Assembly: GCA_964547415.1 (NCBI GenBank)
Contig: CAZJNX010000111.1
Location: 1-15,675 of the forward strand
Direction of reading: 5' to 3'
Length of the DNA: 15,675 nucleotides
Source: CAZJNX01 sp964547415
Lineage (GTDB): Bacteria; Pseudomonadota; Alphaproteobacteria; Rhizobiales; Amorphaceae
Shown here in pieces: positions 7,473 to 14,133 of this stretch. The notes under the pieces were generated by a model. It did not search any database and was not told where the DNA came from. It was given only the letters and a program-made list of their open reading frames with translations. The stretch's first letter is position 1. The number at the start of each line of letters is the position of its first letter. The translations under genes and the position numbers were made by a program.

Positions 7473-8185
7473 CGGCGGGCGTCTTCGGCAAGCTGCCGGC
7501 CTTCGCCGACTTCGTGAGCCGCCAGCTCCCCGGGCCCTTCGTGGAACAGTGGGCGGGCTGGCTGGAGCCCTGCCTCCACCGGGCGCGGGAGGCGACCGGC
7601 CCCGCCTGGCAGGAAGCGTACCTGTCCGCCCCGGTGTGGTGCTTCTCCCTCGACGCGGAGGTCCTCGGTCCGGCCGCCTGGTGCGGGGTGATGGCGACCT
7701 CGGTCGACAGCCTCGGCCGCTACTACCCGCTCACCCTCGCCAACGCCCTCGCCGAAGACGTGCCCGCCTTCCTCGCCGCGGAGGTCATGCAGTCGCGCCT
7801 GCGGCGCATGGAGGAGATGGCCCTCGGCCTGGTGGACGGCTCGCTCGCCCTCGACGACGTCCTCGGCGAGCTCGCGGGCCTCGCCGACGGGTCGGGGGAG
7901 GGGGCGGTCGAGACCCTGTCCTTCCGCAACCGCTACGGCAGCGAGGTGGGCTCCCTCGTCGTCCACCCGAGCTACCCGGCGGTGACCGAGCTGCGCTCGG
8001 CCGTGCGCAAGGAGGGCGGGGCGGCGACGGCCTGGCGCGGCGGCTCGGCCCGGGCGACCTTCTGGTGGCACTACGGCTGGCCGGGCCGCAGGCCGGAGGC
8101 GATCCGCTTCCGCGGCCTGCCGGACCCGGACGCCTTTCCGGCCTTCATCGACGGGGCCTGGACGCGCCATGGCTGGCAGGGCTGA
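7469..8185 (+). CDS. tagF: T6SS-associated repressor TagF
   Basis: The frame encodes 238 residues from GTG at 7469, which overlaps the tssM stop as GTGA. The first ATG in frame lies far inside (near 7690), beyond the conserved N-terminus, so the GTG start is required. Family features are 'GVFGKLPAFADFVSRQLP' at residues 4-21, 'SVDSLGRYYPLTLANAL' near 77-93, and an aromatic 'ATFWWHYGWPGRRPEAIRF' segment towards the end. TagF (ImpM/SciT) represses T6SS assembly after translation; in Agrobacterium it acts by binding Fha, and it is fused there to PppA. Here the two are separate genes overlapping by 17 bases. No SD is visible, so translation is probably coupled to tssM. Confidence 0.93.
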   Translation: MTAGVFGKLPAFADFVSRQLPGPFVEQWAGWLEPCLHRAREATGPAWQEAYLSAPVWCFSLDAEVLGPAAWCGVMATSVDSLGRYYPLTLANALAEDVPAFLAAEVMQSRLRRMEEMALGLVDGSLALDDVLGELAGLADGSGEGAVETLSFRNRYGSEVGSLVVHPSYPAVTELRSAVRKEGGAATAWRGGSARATFWWHYGWPGRRPEAIRFRGLPDPDAFPAFIDGAWTRHGWQG

Positions 8186-8948
8186 GAACGCGGCGGGCGG
8201 CGCGGGCCGGCGCGGCATCCCGGCCGCGCTCGCCCTCAAGGCGCGCCTCGCCGTGACGGTGGCGAGCGCCCGCGGCACCGGCCATGCGCAGAACGAGGAT
8301 TCGGTGCTGGTCTTCCCGGAAGCGGGGCTGTTCTGCGTCGCCGACGGACTCGGCGGGCACGTGGACGGCCAGCTCGCCAGCCGCGCCGTCACCACCATCC
8401 TGGAGCGCTCCGTCAGCCCCGAGGAGGACCTCGCGGGGCGCGTCGCCGCCGTGGAGAAGGCCCTCGCCGCCCTCAACGGCGCGCTCCTGCGGGAGGCGGA
8501 GTGGCTGTCGCCGGGCGGGGTCATCGGCTCCACGGTGGTGGCGCTCGTCCTCGACGAGGCCTACGGGACCGTCATGTGGGCCGGCGATTCGCGCCTTTAC
8601 CTCGCCCGCGCGGGTTACCTGTTCCAGCTCACCCGCGACCACGCCTTCGAGGACGAGCACACGACGCGCACCTCCACGATGCTGACGCGGGCGATCGGGT
8701 CCCGCGCCGAGCTCGAGCTCGACGAGGCGACCTTCGCGGTCGAGGCGGGCGATGCCATGCTCCTGTGCTCCGACGGGCTGACGGGCGCCCTCACCTCCGA
8801 CGAGATCAACGACCGCCTCGGGGACATGGCGACCGACGCCGCCTCCCTCGTGGAGGCGGCCCGCGCCCGCGGCGCCCGGGACGACGTGTCGGCGATCGTG
8901 GTGCGGCTCGGCGCGGCCCGGGTGGACAGCCCGGGGCAAGGGGGCTGA
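8169..8948 (+). CDS. pppA: PP2C-family Ser/Thr phosphatase PppA of the T6SS
   Basis: The 259-residue product is a soluble PP2C (PPM) phosphatase. Metal-binding signatures are visible: 'NEDSVLV' (Asp44), 'CVADGLGGHVDG' (Asp59, Gly60), 'WAGDSRLYL' in the middle, 'CSDGLTG' (Asp202) and 'ARDDVSAIVV' (Asp238/Asp239). All usual acidic ligands are present, so it should be active. PppA reverses PpkA threonine phosphorylation and so turns T6SS assembly down. ATG at 8169 lies inside the tagF end (17-base overlap). The first 25 residues are Ala/Gly/Arg-rich and not part of the fold. ppkA follows after seven bases if its first start is used. Confidence 0.95.
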   Translation: MAGRAENAAGGAGRRGIPAALALKARLAVTVASARGTGHAQNEDSVLVFPEAGLFCVADGLGGHVDGQLASRAVTTILERSVSPEEDLAGRVAAVEKALAALNGALLREAEWLSPGGVIGSTVVALVLDEAYGTVMWAGDSRLYLARAGYLFQLTRDHAFEDEHTTRTSTMLTRAIGSRAELELDEATFAVEAGDAMLLCSDGLTGALTSDEINDRLGDMATDAASLVEAARARGARDDVSAIVVRLGAARVDSPGQGG

Positions 8949-8955
8949 GTCAGCG

Positions 8956-10374
8956 ATGGCGGCCGGACGGGGCGCCGTCGCCGGGCCCCGCCGCGCGGCC
9001 GGGGCCGGGGCGGGAGCGGGCGGCGCGCGCGAGGGGGAGAGGGGCATGGCGGGTGCACGGCAACGCCTGTTCGGCAGGGATCGGCGAGGCGGCGCGGCCG
9101 CGCCCGTGCCCCGCCGTCATCCGGAGCGCTTTCGGGACGGCGCCATCGGCGCTAAGTCGTCACGCAAGGCCGGAGACGGTGCGGCGGACGGCGGCGCCGT
9201 CCGCTCCGGGCGGGGGCCGCCTTCGGGCGAGGACGGGGAGCGGAACACGGTGGACGACAGCCGGGCCTTCCGAAGGCGCGAGGCGGACGCGGCGGCGGCC
9301 GGCGGGTATGCGCCGGCCGGCGCGGCGCCCGAAGCGGCGGGCGGCGGTCGGGGCGGGGCGTCCGTGGCCGCCGCCTCCGGCGGCCCCCCGCCTCCGCCTG
9401 ACGCGGGTGCCACCGCCGGCGGTGCGCCGTCCGGCGAGGGCGGGGCCACCGACGCGCCGTCCGCCGCCCCGGCCGATCCGGCGCGCGGCGGCCGGCCGCT
9501 GCCGGTCCCCCTCGGCACCACGCTCCGCGAGCGCTACGAGCTCGTCTCCGTGCTCGGCCGCGGCGGCATGAGCACCGTCTACGGCGCCGTCGACCGCTTC
9601 CGCCTGCGCGCGGGCTCCCCCCAGCCCCTCGTCGCCCTCAAGATCCTCAACGCCGACCCCGCGATCGGCGAGGACATGGTGGCCCTCCTCCACCGGGAGG
9701 CGCGGCGCATGCAGGAGTTCGTCCACCCCAACATCGTGCGCGTCTACGACTGGGACCAGGACGGTGCGGTGTGCTTCATCATCATGGAGCGGCTCGTCGG
9801 CCGCACCCTCGCCGCCCTCCTGAAGGAGCGGGCGGGCGAGCCCCTGCCGGCCCGGCCCCGGGCGGAGATCGTGCGCGGCGTCGGCGCCGCCCTCGCCCAC
9901 GCCCACGCCGCGGGCGTCGTCCACGCCGACCTCAAGCCCGGCAACGTGTTCCTGACCACCGAGGGGGGCGTGAAGCTCCTCGACTTCGGCTTTTCCCACC
10001 GCCACGATCCGGAGCTGATGTCCGACAGCGACGAGCCCACGGTCGTCTTCTTCAACCGCGTCGGGGCCCTCACCCCCGCCTACGCGGCCATCGACCTTCT
10101 TTACGGCCGCCCCGCGATGCCCTCGGACGACATCTACTCCCTCGGCGTCATCGCCTACATGATGGCGGCGGGACGCCACCCGTTCGACCAGAAGTCGGCC
10201 CGCGCCGCCTGCAAGGAGGGGCTGAAGGCGGAACGCCCGAAGGGCCTTTCCCGGTCCCGCTGGCGGGCGCTCCAGGCCGCCCTCGCCTTCCCGCGGCAGG
10301 AGCGGCCCGACACGGTGGAGGCATTCGTGGACGCCTTCACGCGCCCGACCCTGATGGAGCGCCTGTTGCGATGA
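8956..10374 (+). CDS. ppkA: T6SS-associated Ser/Thr protein kinase PpkA (soluble, non-RD)
   Basis: Numbered from ATG 8956, the 472 residues hold a complete eukaryotic-like kinase domain from about 187 to 460: Gly loop GRGGMSTV (201-208), Lys229 in 'VALKIL', helix-C Glu248, catalytic loop HADLKPGN (323-330), DFG (343-345), and activation segment with 'DEPTVVFFNRVGALTPAYAA'. The Arg before the catalytic Asp is replaced by Ala, so it is a non-RD kinase. There is no transmembrane segment or sensor domain, unlike Pseudomonas PpkA. The likely role is phosphorylation of TssL and/or Fha. The start is uncertain. ATG 8956 has AAGGGGG 11 bases upstream; ATG 9046 has a better SD (GGGGGAGA); GTG 9250 also has one. 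The first 185 residues are Ala/Gly/Arg/Pro-rich with atypical codons, and may be partly untranslated. The stop overlaps the next start (ATGA). Confidence 0.9.
   Translation: MAAGRGAVAGPRRAAGAGAGAGGAREGERGMAGARQRLFGRDRRGGAAAPVPRRHPERFRDGAIGAKSSRKAGDGAADGGAVRSGRGPPSGEDGERNTVDDSRAFRRREADAAAAGGYAPAGAAPEAAGGGRGGASVAAASGGPPPPPDAGATAGGAPSGEGGATDAPSAAPADPARGGRPLPVPLGTTLRERYELVSVLGRGGMSTVYGAVDRFRLRAGSPQPLVALKILNADPAIGEDMVALLHREARRMQEFVHPNIVRVYDWDQDGAVCFIIMERLVGRTLAALLKERAGEPLPARPRAEIVRGVGAALAHAHAAGVVHADLKPGNVFLTTEGGVKLLDFGFSHRHDPELMSDSDEPTVVFFNRVGALTPAYAAIDLLYGRPAMPSDDIYSLGVIAYMMAAGRHPFDQKSARAACKEGLKAERPKGLSRSRWRALQAALAFPRQERPDTVEAFVDAFTRPTLMERLLR
9184..9204 (+). other. Nine-pair GC hairpin in the ppkA N-terminal or leader region
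   Basis: GCGGACGGC (9184-9192) and GCCGTCCGC (9196-9204) are a perfect inverted repeat with a three-base GGC loop, extendable by a G-T pair. It lies between candidate start codons of ppkA (ATG 9046 and GTG 9250). If translation starts at 9250 it is a leader hairpin between pppA and ppkA; if it starts earlier it is within an unusual coding stretch. No T-run follows. Confidence 0.45.
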
Positions 10375-10871
10375 GCGATCCGCGCGACCTCCTCGTCGCC
10401 CGCCTCAAGGACGCGGCCCACGCGGTCGCCTCGGGCGACTACGCCGTCGGCGACACGCTCGACGCCCTCGCCGAGGAGGCGGGCGTTCCGGCCGACCTCG
10501 CGGACCTTGCCCGCACCTTCGCGCTGATGGCGGTCAAGGTGGAGGCGCGGGAGTTCCAGCTGTCCAACACGGTGGAGGACCTGAAGGAGGCCCGCCGGCG
10601 CCTGGAGGCGCTGAGCCGCCGCCTCGACGAGGAGAACCGCACGCTGAAGGCGAACGCCGAGCAGCTGAGGATCGTCGTCGACCACGAGGACAGCGCACGG
10701 GAGATCGCCGAGATCGAGAGCAGCGACTATTTCCAGGGCCTCGTGCGCGAGGCGCGGCGCCTGCGCCGCCCGGACGGGGAAGGGGACGGGGGCGGCCCCC
10801 GCCCGGCCCGTCCGCGGCCCGCGCCGCCCCCCGCCGGGCCCGCCGGGGGTTCGGGGAAAGACAGGCCATGA
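10371..10871 (+). CDS. Coiled-coil protein of unknown function between PpkA and a ParA-like ATPase
   Basis: I do not recognise a named family. The 166-residue product has a helical N-terminal part (about 1-60), a predicted coiled coil at about 62-103 with regularly spaced Leu/Val and many Glu/Arg, a short conserved-looking 'EIAEIESSDYFQGL' segment (about 111-124), and a Pro/Gly-rich, probably disordered tail (134-166). There is no signal peptide or transmembrane helix, so it should be cytoplasmic. ATG 10371 overlaps the ppkA stop (ATGA) with GGAG 11 bases upstream; its own stop overlaps the next start (ATGA). This makes it translationally coupled on both sides and suggests it physically links the kinase and the ATPase, for example as an adaptor or ATPase-activating partner. 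That role is inference. Confidence 0.85.
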   Translation: MSDPRDLLVARLKDAAHAVASGDYAVGDTLDALAEEAGVPADLADLARTFALMAVKVEAREFQLSNTVEDLKEARRRLEALSRRLDEENRTLKANAEQLRIVVDHEDSAREIAEIESSDYFQGLVREARRLRRPDGEGDGGGPRPARPRPAPPPAGPAGGSGKDRP

Positions 10872-11722
10872 CGACGCGCAACGTTTCGATCCACTCCTAC
10901 CGGGGCGGCACGGGCAAGTCGAACGTGACGGCGAACCTCGCCGCCGAGCTCGCCCGCCGCGGCGCGCGGGTGGCGATCGTCGACACCGACATCCAGTCGC
11001 CGGGGATCCACGCCCTCTTCCAGGTGGACCCGCGGACGCTGCGCTACACCCTCAACGACTACCTGTGGGGCCGCTGCGAGGCGATGGAGGCGGCGGTCGA
11101 CGTCTCCGACCGCGTCTTCGGCGCGGCCGAGGCGGGCGCGGCCGAGGAGGCCGGGGCCGAGGAGGCCGGAGCGGAGGGCGCGGCGGAGGCCGAGGCGGGG
11201 GAGGGCGCGCGGGGCGCGGTGTTCCTTGTGCCGTCGAGCCTCAGGACCGGGGAGATCGCCCGCATCCTGAAGGAGGGCTACGACGTGTCGGCCCTCAACG
11301 ACGGCTTCCGCAGCCTCGGCGAGGGCCTCGGCCTCGACTACCTGATGATCGACACCCATCCGGGTGTGAACGAGGAGACGCTCCTGTCCATCGCCATCTC
11401 CGACGTCCTGTTCATCGTGCTGAGGCCCGACGTGCAGGACTACCAGGGAACGGCGGTCACGCTGGAGCTCGCCCGGCGCCTCGAGGTGCCCGAGCTCTTC
11501 CTCGTGGTGAACAAGGCCCTGTCGAGCCTCGACTTCCAGGACCTGTCGGCCCGGGTCTTCACCACCTACCGGGCGCCGGTGGCGACCGTCCTGCCCCTGT
11601 CGGAGGAGGTGATCGAACTCGGCAGCAACGGCCTCATCGCCCTCATCCGCCCCGATGGCACCTTCGCCGAGGGCATCCGCGTCCTCGCCGACCGCGTCGA
11701 GGGCAAGGAGATCGGATTTTGA
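10868..11722 (+). CDS. MinD/ParA-like P-loop ATPase with Arg in the deviant Walker A
   Basis: The 284-residue product is a SIMIBI-class ATPase of the MinD/ParA type. Visible motifs are the deviant Walker A YRGGTGKS (11-18), 'VAIVDTDIQSPG' with Asp39-Asp41 after it (switch I region), and Walker B 'YLMIDTHPG' with Asp162, plus the C-terminal 'LVVNK' strand that binds the nucleotide base. In ordinary ParA/MinD the first basic residue of the Walker A is the signature Lys; here it is Arg12, while Lys17 is kept. Residues 85-117 are an Ala/Glu/Gly insert. Such ATPases use ATP-dependent dimerisation to position cargo on membrane or nucleoid; the cargo here is unknown. No ParB or MinE homologue is adjacent; the upstream coiled-coil protein is the obvious partner candidate. 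It overlaps genes on both sides (ATGA, TTGA). Confidence 0.88.
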   Translation: MTTRNVSIHSYRGGTGKSNVTANLAAELARRGARVAIVDTDIQSPGIHALFQVDPRTLRYTLNDYLWGRCEAMEAAVDVSDRVFGAAEAGAAEEAGAEEAGAEGAAEAEAGEGARGAVFLVPSSLRTGEIARILKEGYDVSALNDGFRSLGEGLGLDYLMIDTHPGVNEETLLSIAISDVLFIVLRPDVQDYQGTAVTLELARRLEVPELFLVVNKALSSLDFQDLSARVFTTYRAPVATVLPLSEEVIELGSNGLIALIRPDGTFAEGIRVLADRVEGKEIGF

Positions 11723-12657
11723 GGCCGCCCGGCGCGCTCCTTGCCCTCGCCGCCGCGGTTCTCTTCGCCCTTGCCGTCCTCGCCGGCGCACCCGCCGCCG
11801 CCTTCACCCCCCTCGACGGGACCTTCGAGGCGAGCCGCGACTGCCCGGCCCTCCAGTCCTTCCGGAAGGGCACGAACCCGGGCGCCGTCCGCCTCGAGCC
11901 GGGCCGGGGCTACGCCCTCCTCGGCGCGAACCGCCTCCCGGCGAGCCACTACCGCCTCCGCGTGCCGGGCGCGGCACCGCCCGAGCGCTGGGTGGCGGCG
12001 GACTGCGGGCACCCCGCGGGCGGCGAGGAGGAGACGCCGGAGGCGGCCGGCGGCGAGGGCCTGCCGCCCGGCGCCTACGTCCTCGCGATCAGCTGGCACC
12101 CGGCCTTCTGCGAGCTCTCGCCCGACGCGCGGGAGTGCCGGACGCAGGCGCCCCGCCTCGTCCTCCACGGCCTGTGGCGGGACGGGGCCGCCGACACCTT
12201 CTGCCGCGGGGAGCGGCCGGACCTCTCCCCCGCCCTCGCCCGGCGCCTTTCCGCCGTCATGCCCGGCACCGCGGCCCGCCTCCATCACCACCAGTGGCGC
12301 AAGCACGGCAGCTGCTTCGGCCTCCCGCCCGAGCGCTACTTCGCCATCGCGGTGGACCTAATCGAGACGGTGACCGCCTCGCCCGTCGCCGCCGTGATCG
12401 CCGGCAAGGTCGGCGACACGCTCACGCGGGCGCAGGCGCAGGCGGCCTTCGACGCGGCCTTCGGAGCGGGCGCGGGGCGGCGCGTTTCGCTTTCGTGCGT
12501 GAGCGACGGGGACGGCCGCCGCCTCTTCCGCGAGTTCCGCATCCGCTTTGCCGGCCCCCTCGCGGCGGGGGAGGCGCTCGCCGGGCGCATCCGCGCCGCC
12601 CGGCCCGTCCGGGGCGGCTGCCCCGCCGGCCTCGTCGACAGGCCGGGCCCGTCCTGA
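11719..12657 (+). CDS. Exported ribonuclease T2-family protein
   Basis: The frame encodes 312 residues from TTG at 11719, which overlaps the ATPase stop (TTGA) and has AAGGAG at 11705-11710, eight bases upstream. That start gives a clean Sec signal peptide (basic Arg2, hydrophobic 6-22, probable cleavage after Ala28). RNase T2 motifs are present: 'AISWHPAFC', CAS I LHGLW with catalytic His150, and CAS II HQWRKHGSC (191-199) with His191, Lys195 and His196. The Glu expected after the first CAS II His is Gln192. The family cuts single-stranded RNA through a 2',3'-cyclic phosphate, in periplasm or outside the cell. About 100 residues precede the first RNase motif and are of unknown function. It is coupled to the T6SS signalling genes, but a Sec signal argues against a cytoplasmically loaded effector. 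Confidence 0.88.
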   Translation: MRPPGALLALAAAVLFALAVLAGAPAAAFTPLDGTFEASRDCPALQSFRKGTNPGAVRLEPGRGYALLGANRLPASHYRLRVPGAAPPERWVAADCGHPAGGEEETPEAAGGEGLPPGAYVLAISWHPAFCELSPDARECRTQAPRLVLHGLWRDGAADTFCRGERPDLSPALARRLSAVMPGTAARLHHHQWRKHGSCFGLPPERYFAIAVDLIETVTASPVAAVIAGKVGDTLTRAQAQAAFDAAFGAGAGRRVSLSCVSDGDGRRLFREFRIRFAGPLAAGEALAGRIRAARPVRGGCPAGLVDRPGPS

Positions 12658-12664
12658 CCGGCTT

Positions 12665-12680
12665 GCGCCCGAACGGGCGC
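12665..12680 (+). terminator. Small hairpin between the RNase T2 gene and the ligase gene
   Basis: GCGCCC (12665-12670) and GGGCGC (12675-12680) form a six-pair stem with a GAAC loop, eight bases after the RNase stop. No T-run follows, so it is at best a weak terminator marking the end of the T6SS accessory operon. Confidence 0.35.
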
Positions 12681-12723
12681 GCACCTACCACGGCGGAGCC
12701 GAGACCCGCCGAGGGAGGACCCG

Positions 12724-13959
12724 ATGGCCGACCATTTCGACGACCTCGAGACGCGCCCGCCCGAGGTGCGCGAGAAGGCCCTGTTCGAGGTGTTGCCGCG
12801 CAAGCTCGCCTACGCCGTCTCCCGCGCGCCGGGCTGGGCGCGCCAGCTCGCCGACGTGGACACCACGGCGGTGACGGACCGGGCCGCCCTCGCCCGCCTG
12901 CCGGTCCTGAGGAAGGCCGACCTCATGACCCTCCAGGCCGAAACGCCCCCCTTCGGCGGCTTCGAGACGGCGACGTCCTGGGCCGAGCTCGGCCGCGTGT
13001 TCATGTCCCCCGGGCCCATCTGGGAGCCCTCGGGCACCGGCCCGGACCCGTGGAACGCCGCCCGCGCCCTCCATGCGGCGGGCGTGCGCCACGGGGACCT
13101 CGTCCTCAACACCTTCTCCTACCACATGACGCCGGGCGCCTGGATCCTCGACGCGGGCGCCCGTGCGCTCGGCGCGGCGGTGATGCCGGGCGGGGTGGGC
13201 AACACCGAGCAGCAGGTGGCGGCCATCGCGGCCGTCCGCCCCGGCGTCTACTGCGGCGTGCCCGATTTCCTGAAGATCCTCCTCGACAAGGCGGCCGAGC
13301 GCGGCGCGGACGTCTCCTCCGTCGACCGGGCGCTCGTGTCGGGCGCCGCGCTCCCCCGCTCGCTCCGGGACGACCTGTCGGGCCGCGGCGTCTCGGTGCT
13401 CCAGTGCTACGCCACGGCCGACCTCGGCGTCGTCGCCTACGAGAGCGAGGCGCGCGAGGGGCTCATCGTGAACGAGGACGTGATCGTGGAGATCGTGCGG
13501 CCCGGCACCGGCGAGCCCGTGCCGGAAGGGGAGGTGGGCGAGGTGGTCGTCACCCGCTTCCACGACGCCTATCCACTGTTCCGCTTCGCCACCGGCGACC
13601 TGTCGGCGATCCTGCCCGGCGAGAGCCCGTGCGGGCGCACCAACATGCGCATCCGCACGTGGATGGGCCGGGCGGACCAGCGCACCAAGGTGAAGGGCAT
13701 GTTCGTGGACCCGGCCCAGGTGGACCGGGTGGTCCGCCGCGTTCCCGGGGTCGGCCGCGCCCGCCTCGTGGTGACGCGCGAGAACGAGCAGGACGTGATG
13801 ACCCTGAGGGTCGAGGCCCGGGACGCGGGCGTCGCCGCCCCCCTCGCCGAGGCGCTGAAGGAGGAGACGCGCCTTTCGGGCGCCGTCGAGGTGGTGGGGG
13901 CGGGCACCCTCCCCAACGACGGCAAGGTGATCGCCGACGAGCGCCCCGTGGAGGCCTGA
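12724..13959 (+). CDS. Short phenylacetate-CoA ligase-like adenylate-forming protein
   Basis: The 411-residue product resembles PaaK-type AMP-forming CoA ligases, which activate a carboxylic acid as acyl-AMP and pass it to CoA. Supporting regions are 'LPVLRKADLM' near 60, 'GDLVLNTFSYHMTPGAW' near 125, 'YATADLGVVAYES' (A5-like), 'YPLFRFATGDLSAI' (A7-like), 'RTWMGRADQRTKVKGMFV' (A8 hinge) and a late 'PNDGKVIADERPV' with a candidate catalytic Lys. The Ser/Thr/Gly-rich phosphate-binding loop (SSGTTGxP in typical members) is not visible; the matching place reads 'SPGPIWEPSGTGPDP'. Other short alphaproteobacterial relatives seem, from memory, to share this. The substrate is unknown. ATG 12724 has a good SD, GGGAGGA at 12713-12719. 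It is separated from the RNase gene by 66 bases and probably unrelated to secretion. Confidence 0.85.
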   Translation: MADHFDDLETRPPEVREKALFEVLPRKLAYAVSRAPGWARQLADVDTTAVTDRAALARLPVLRKADLMTLQAETPPFGGFETATSWAELGRVFMSPGPIWEPSGTGPDPWNAARALHAAGVRHGDLVLNTFSYHMTPGAWILDAGARALGAAVMPGGVGNTEQQVAAIAAVRPGVYCGVPDFLKILLDKAAERGADVSSVDRALVSGAALPRSLRDDLSGRGVSVLQCYATADLGVVAYESEAREGLIVNEDVIVEIVRPGTGEPVPEGEVGEVVVTRFHDAYPLFRFATGDLSAILPGESPCGRTNMRIRTWMGRADQRTKVKGMFVDPAQVDRVVRRVPGVGRARLVVTRENEQDVMTLRVEARDAGVAAPLAEALKEETRLSGAVEVVGAGTLPNDGKVIADERPVEA

Positions 13960-14025
13960 GGCCCCGCGGGGCGGTGCCGAGGCTTGCGCAGGGCCGCTTC
14001 GCGCACGAAATCGGCCGCCGACGGA

Positions 14026-14054
14026 TCGACAAAGCGGGTTCGAGGGTGTATCTG
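14026..14054 (+). promoter_or_regulatory. Candidate sigma-70 promoter for rplS
   Basis: TCGACA (14026-14031) and TATCTG (14049-14054) resemble -35 and -10 hexamers with the ideal 17-base spacing, about 80 bases before the rplS start. The stretch is less GC-rich than its surroundings. A GC palindrome (GCCCCGCGGGGC, 13961-13972) just after the ligase stop lies between the two genes, which fits rplS having its own transcript. Confidence 0.5.
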
Positions 14055-14133
14055 CCCGCTTCCAGCTTCTCACAGGGACGACGGACGCGGCGCCCTCGAC
14101 CGGACCGGGCGCGCGACACATCGGGACACGACA

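Noticed and set aside
14035..14060. tRNA T-arm-like GGTTCGAG near the rplS promoter
   Set aside because: No complementary stem closes the loop at the right size, and no acceptor, D or anticodon arm can be placed.
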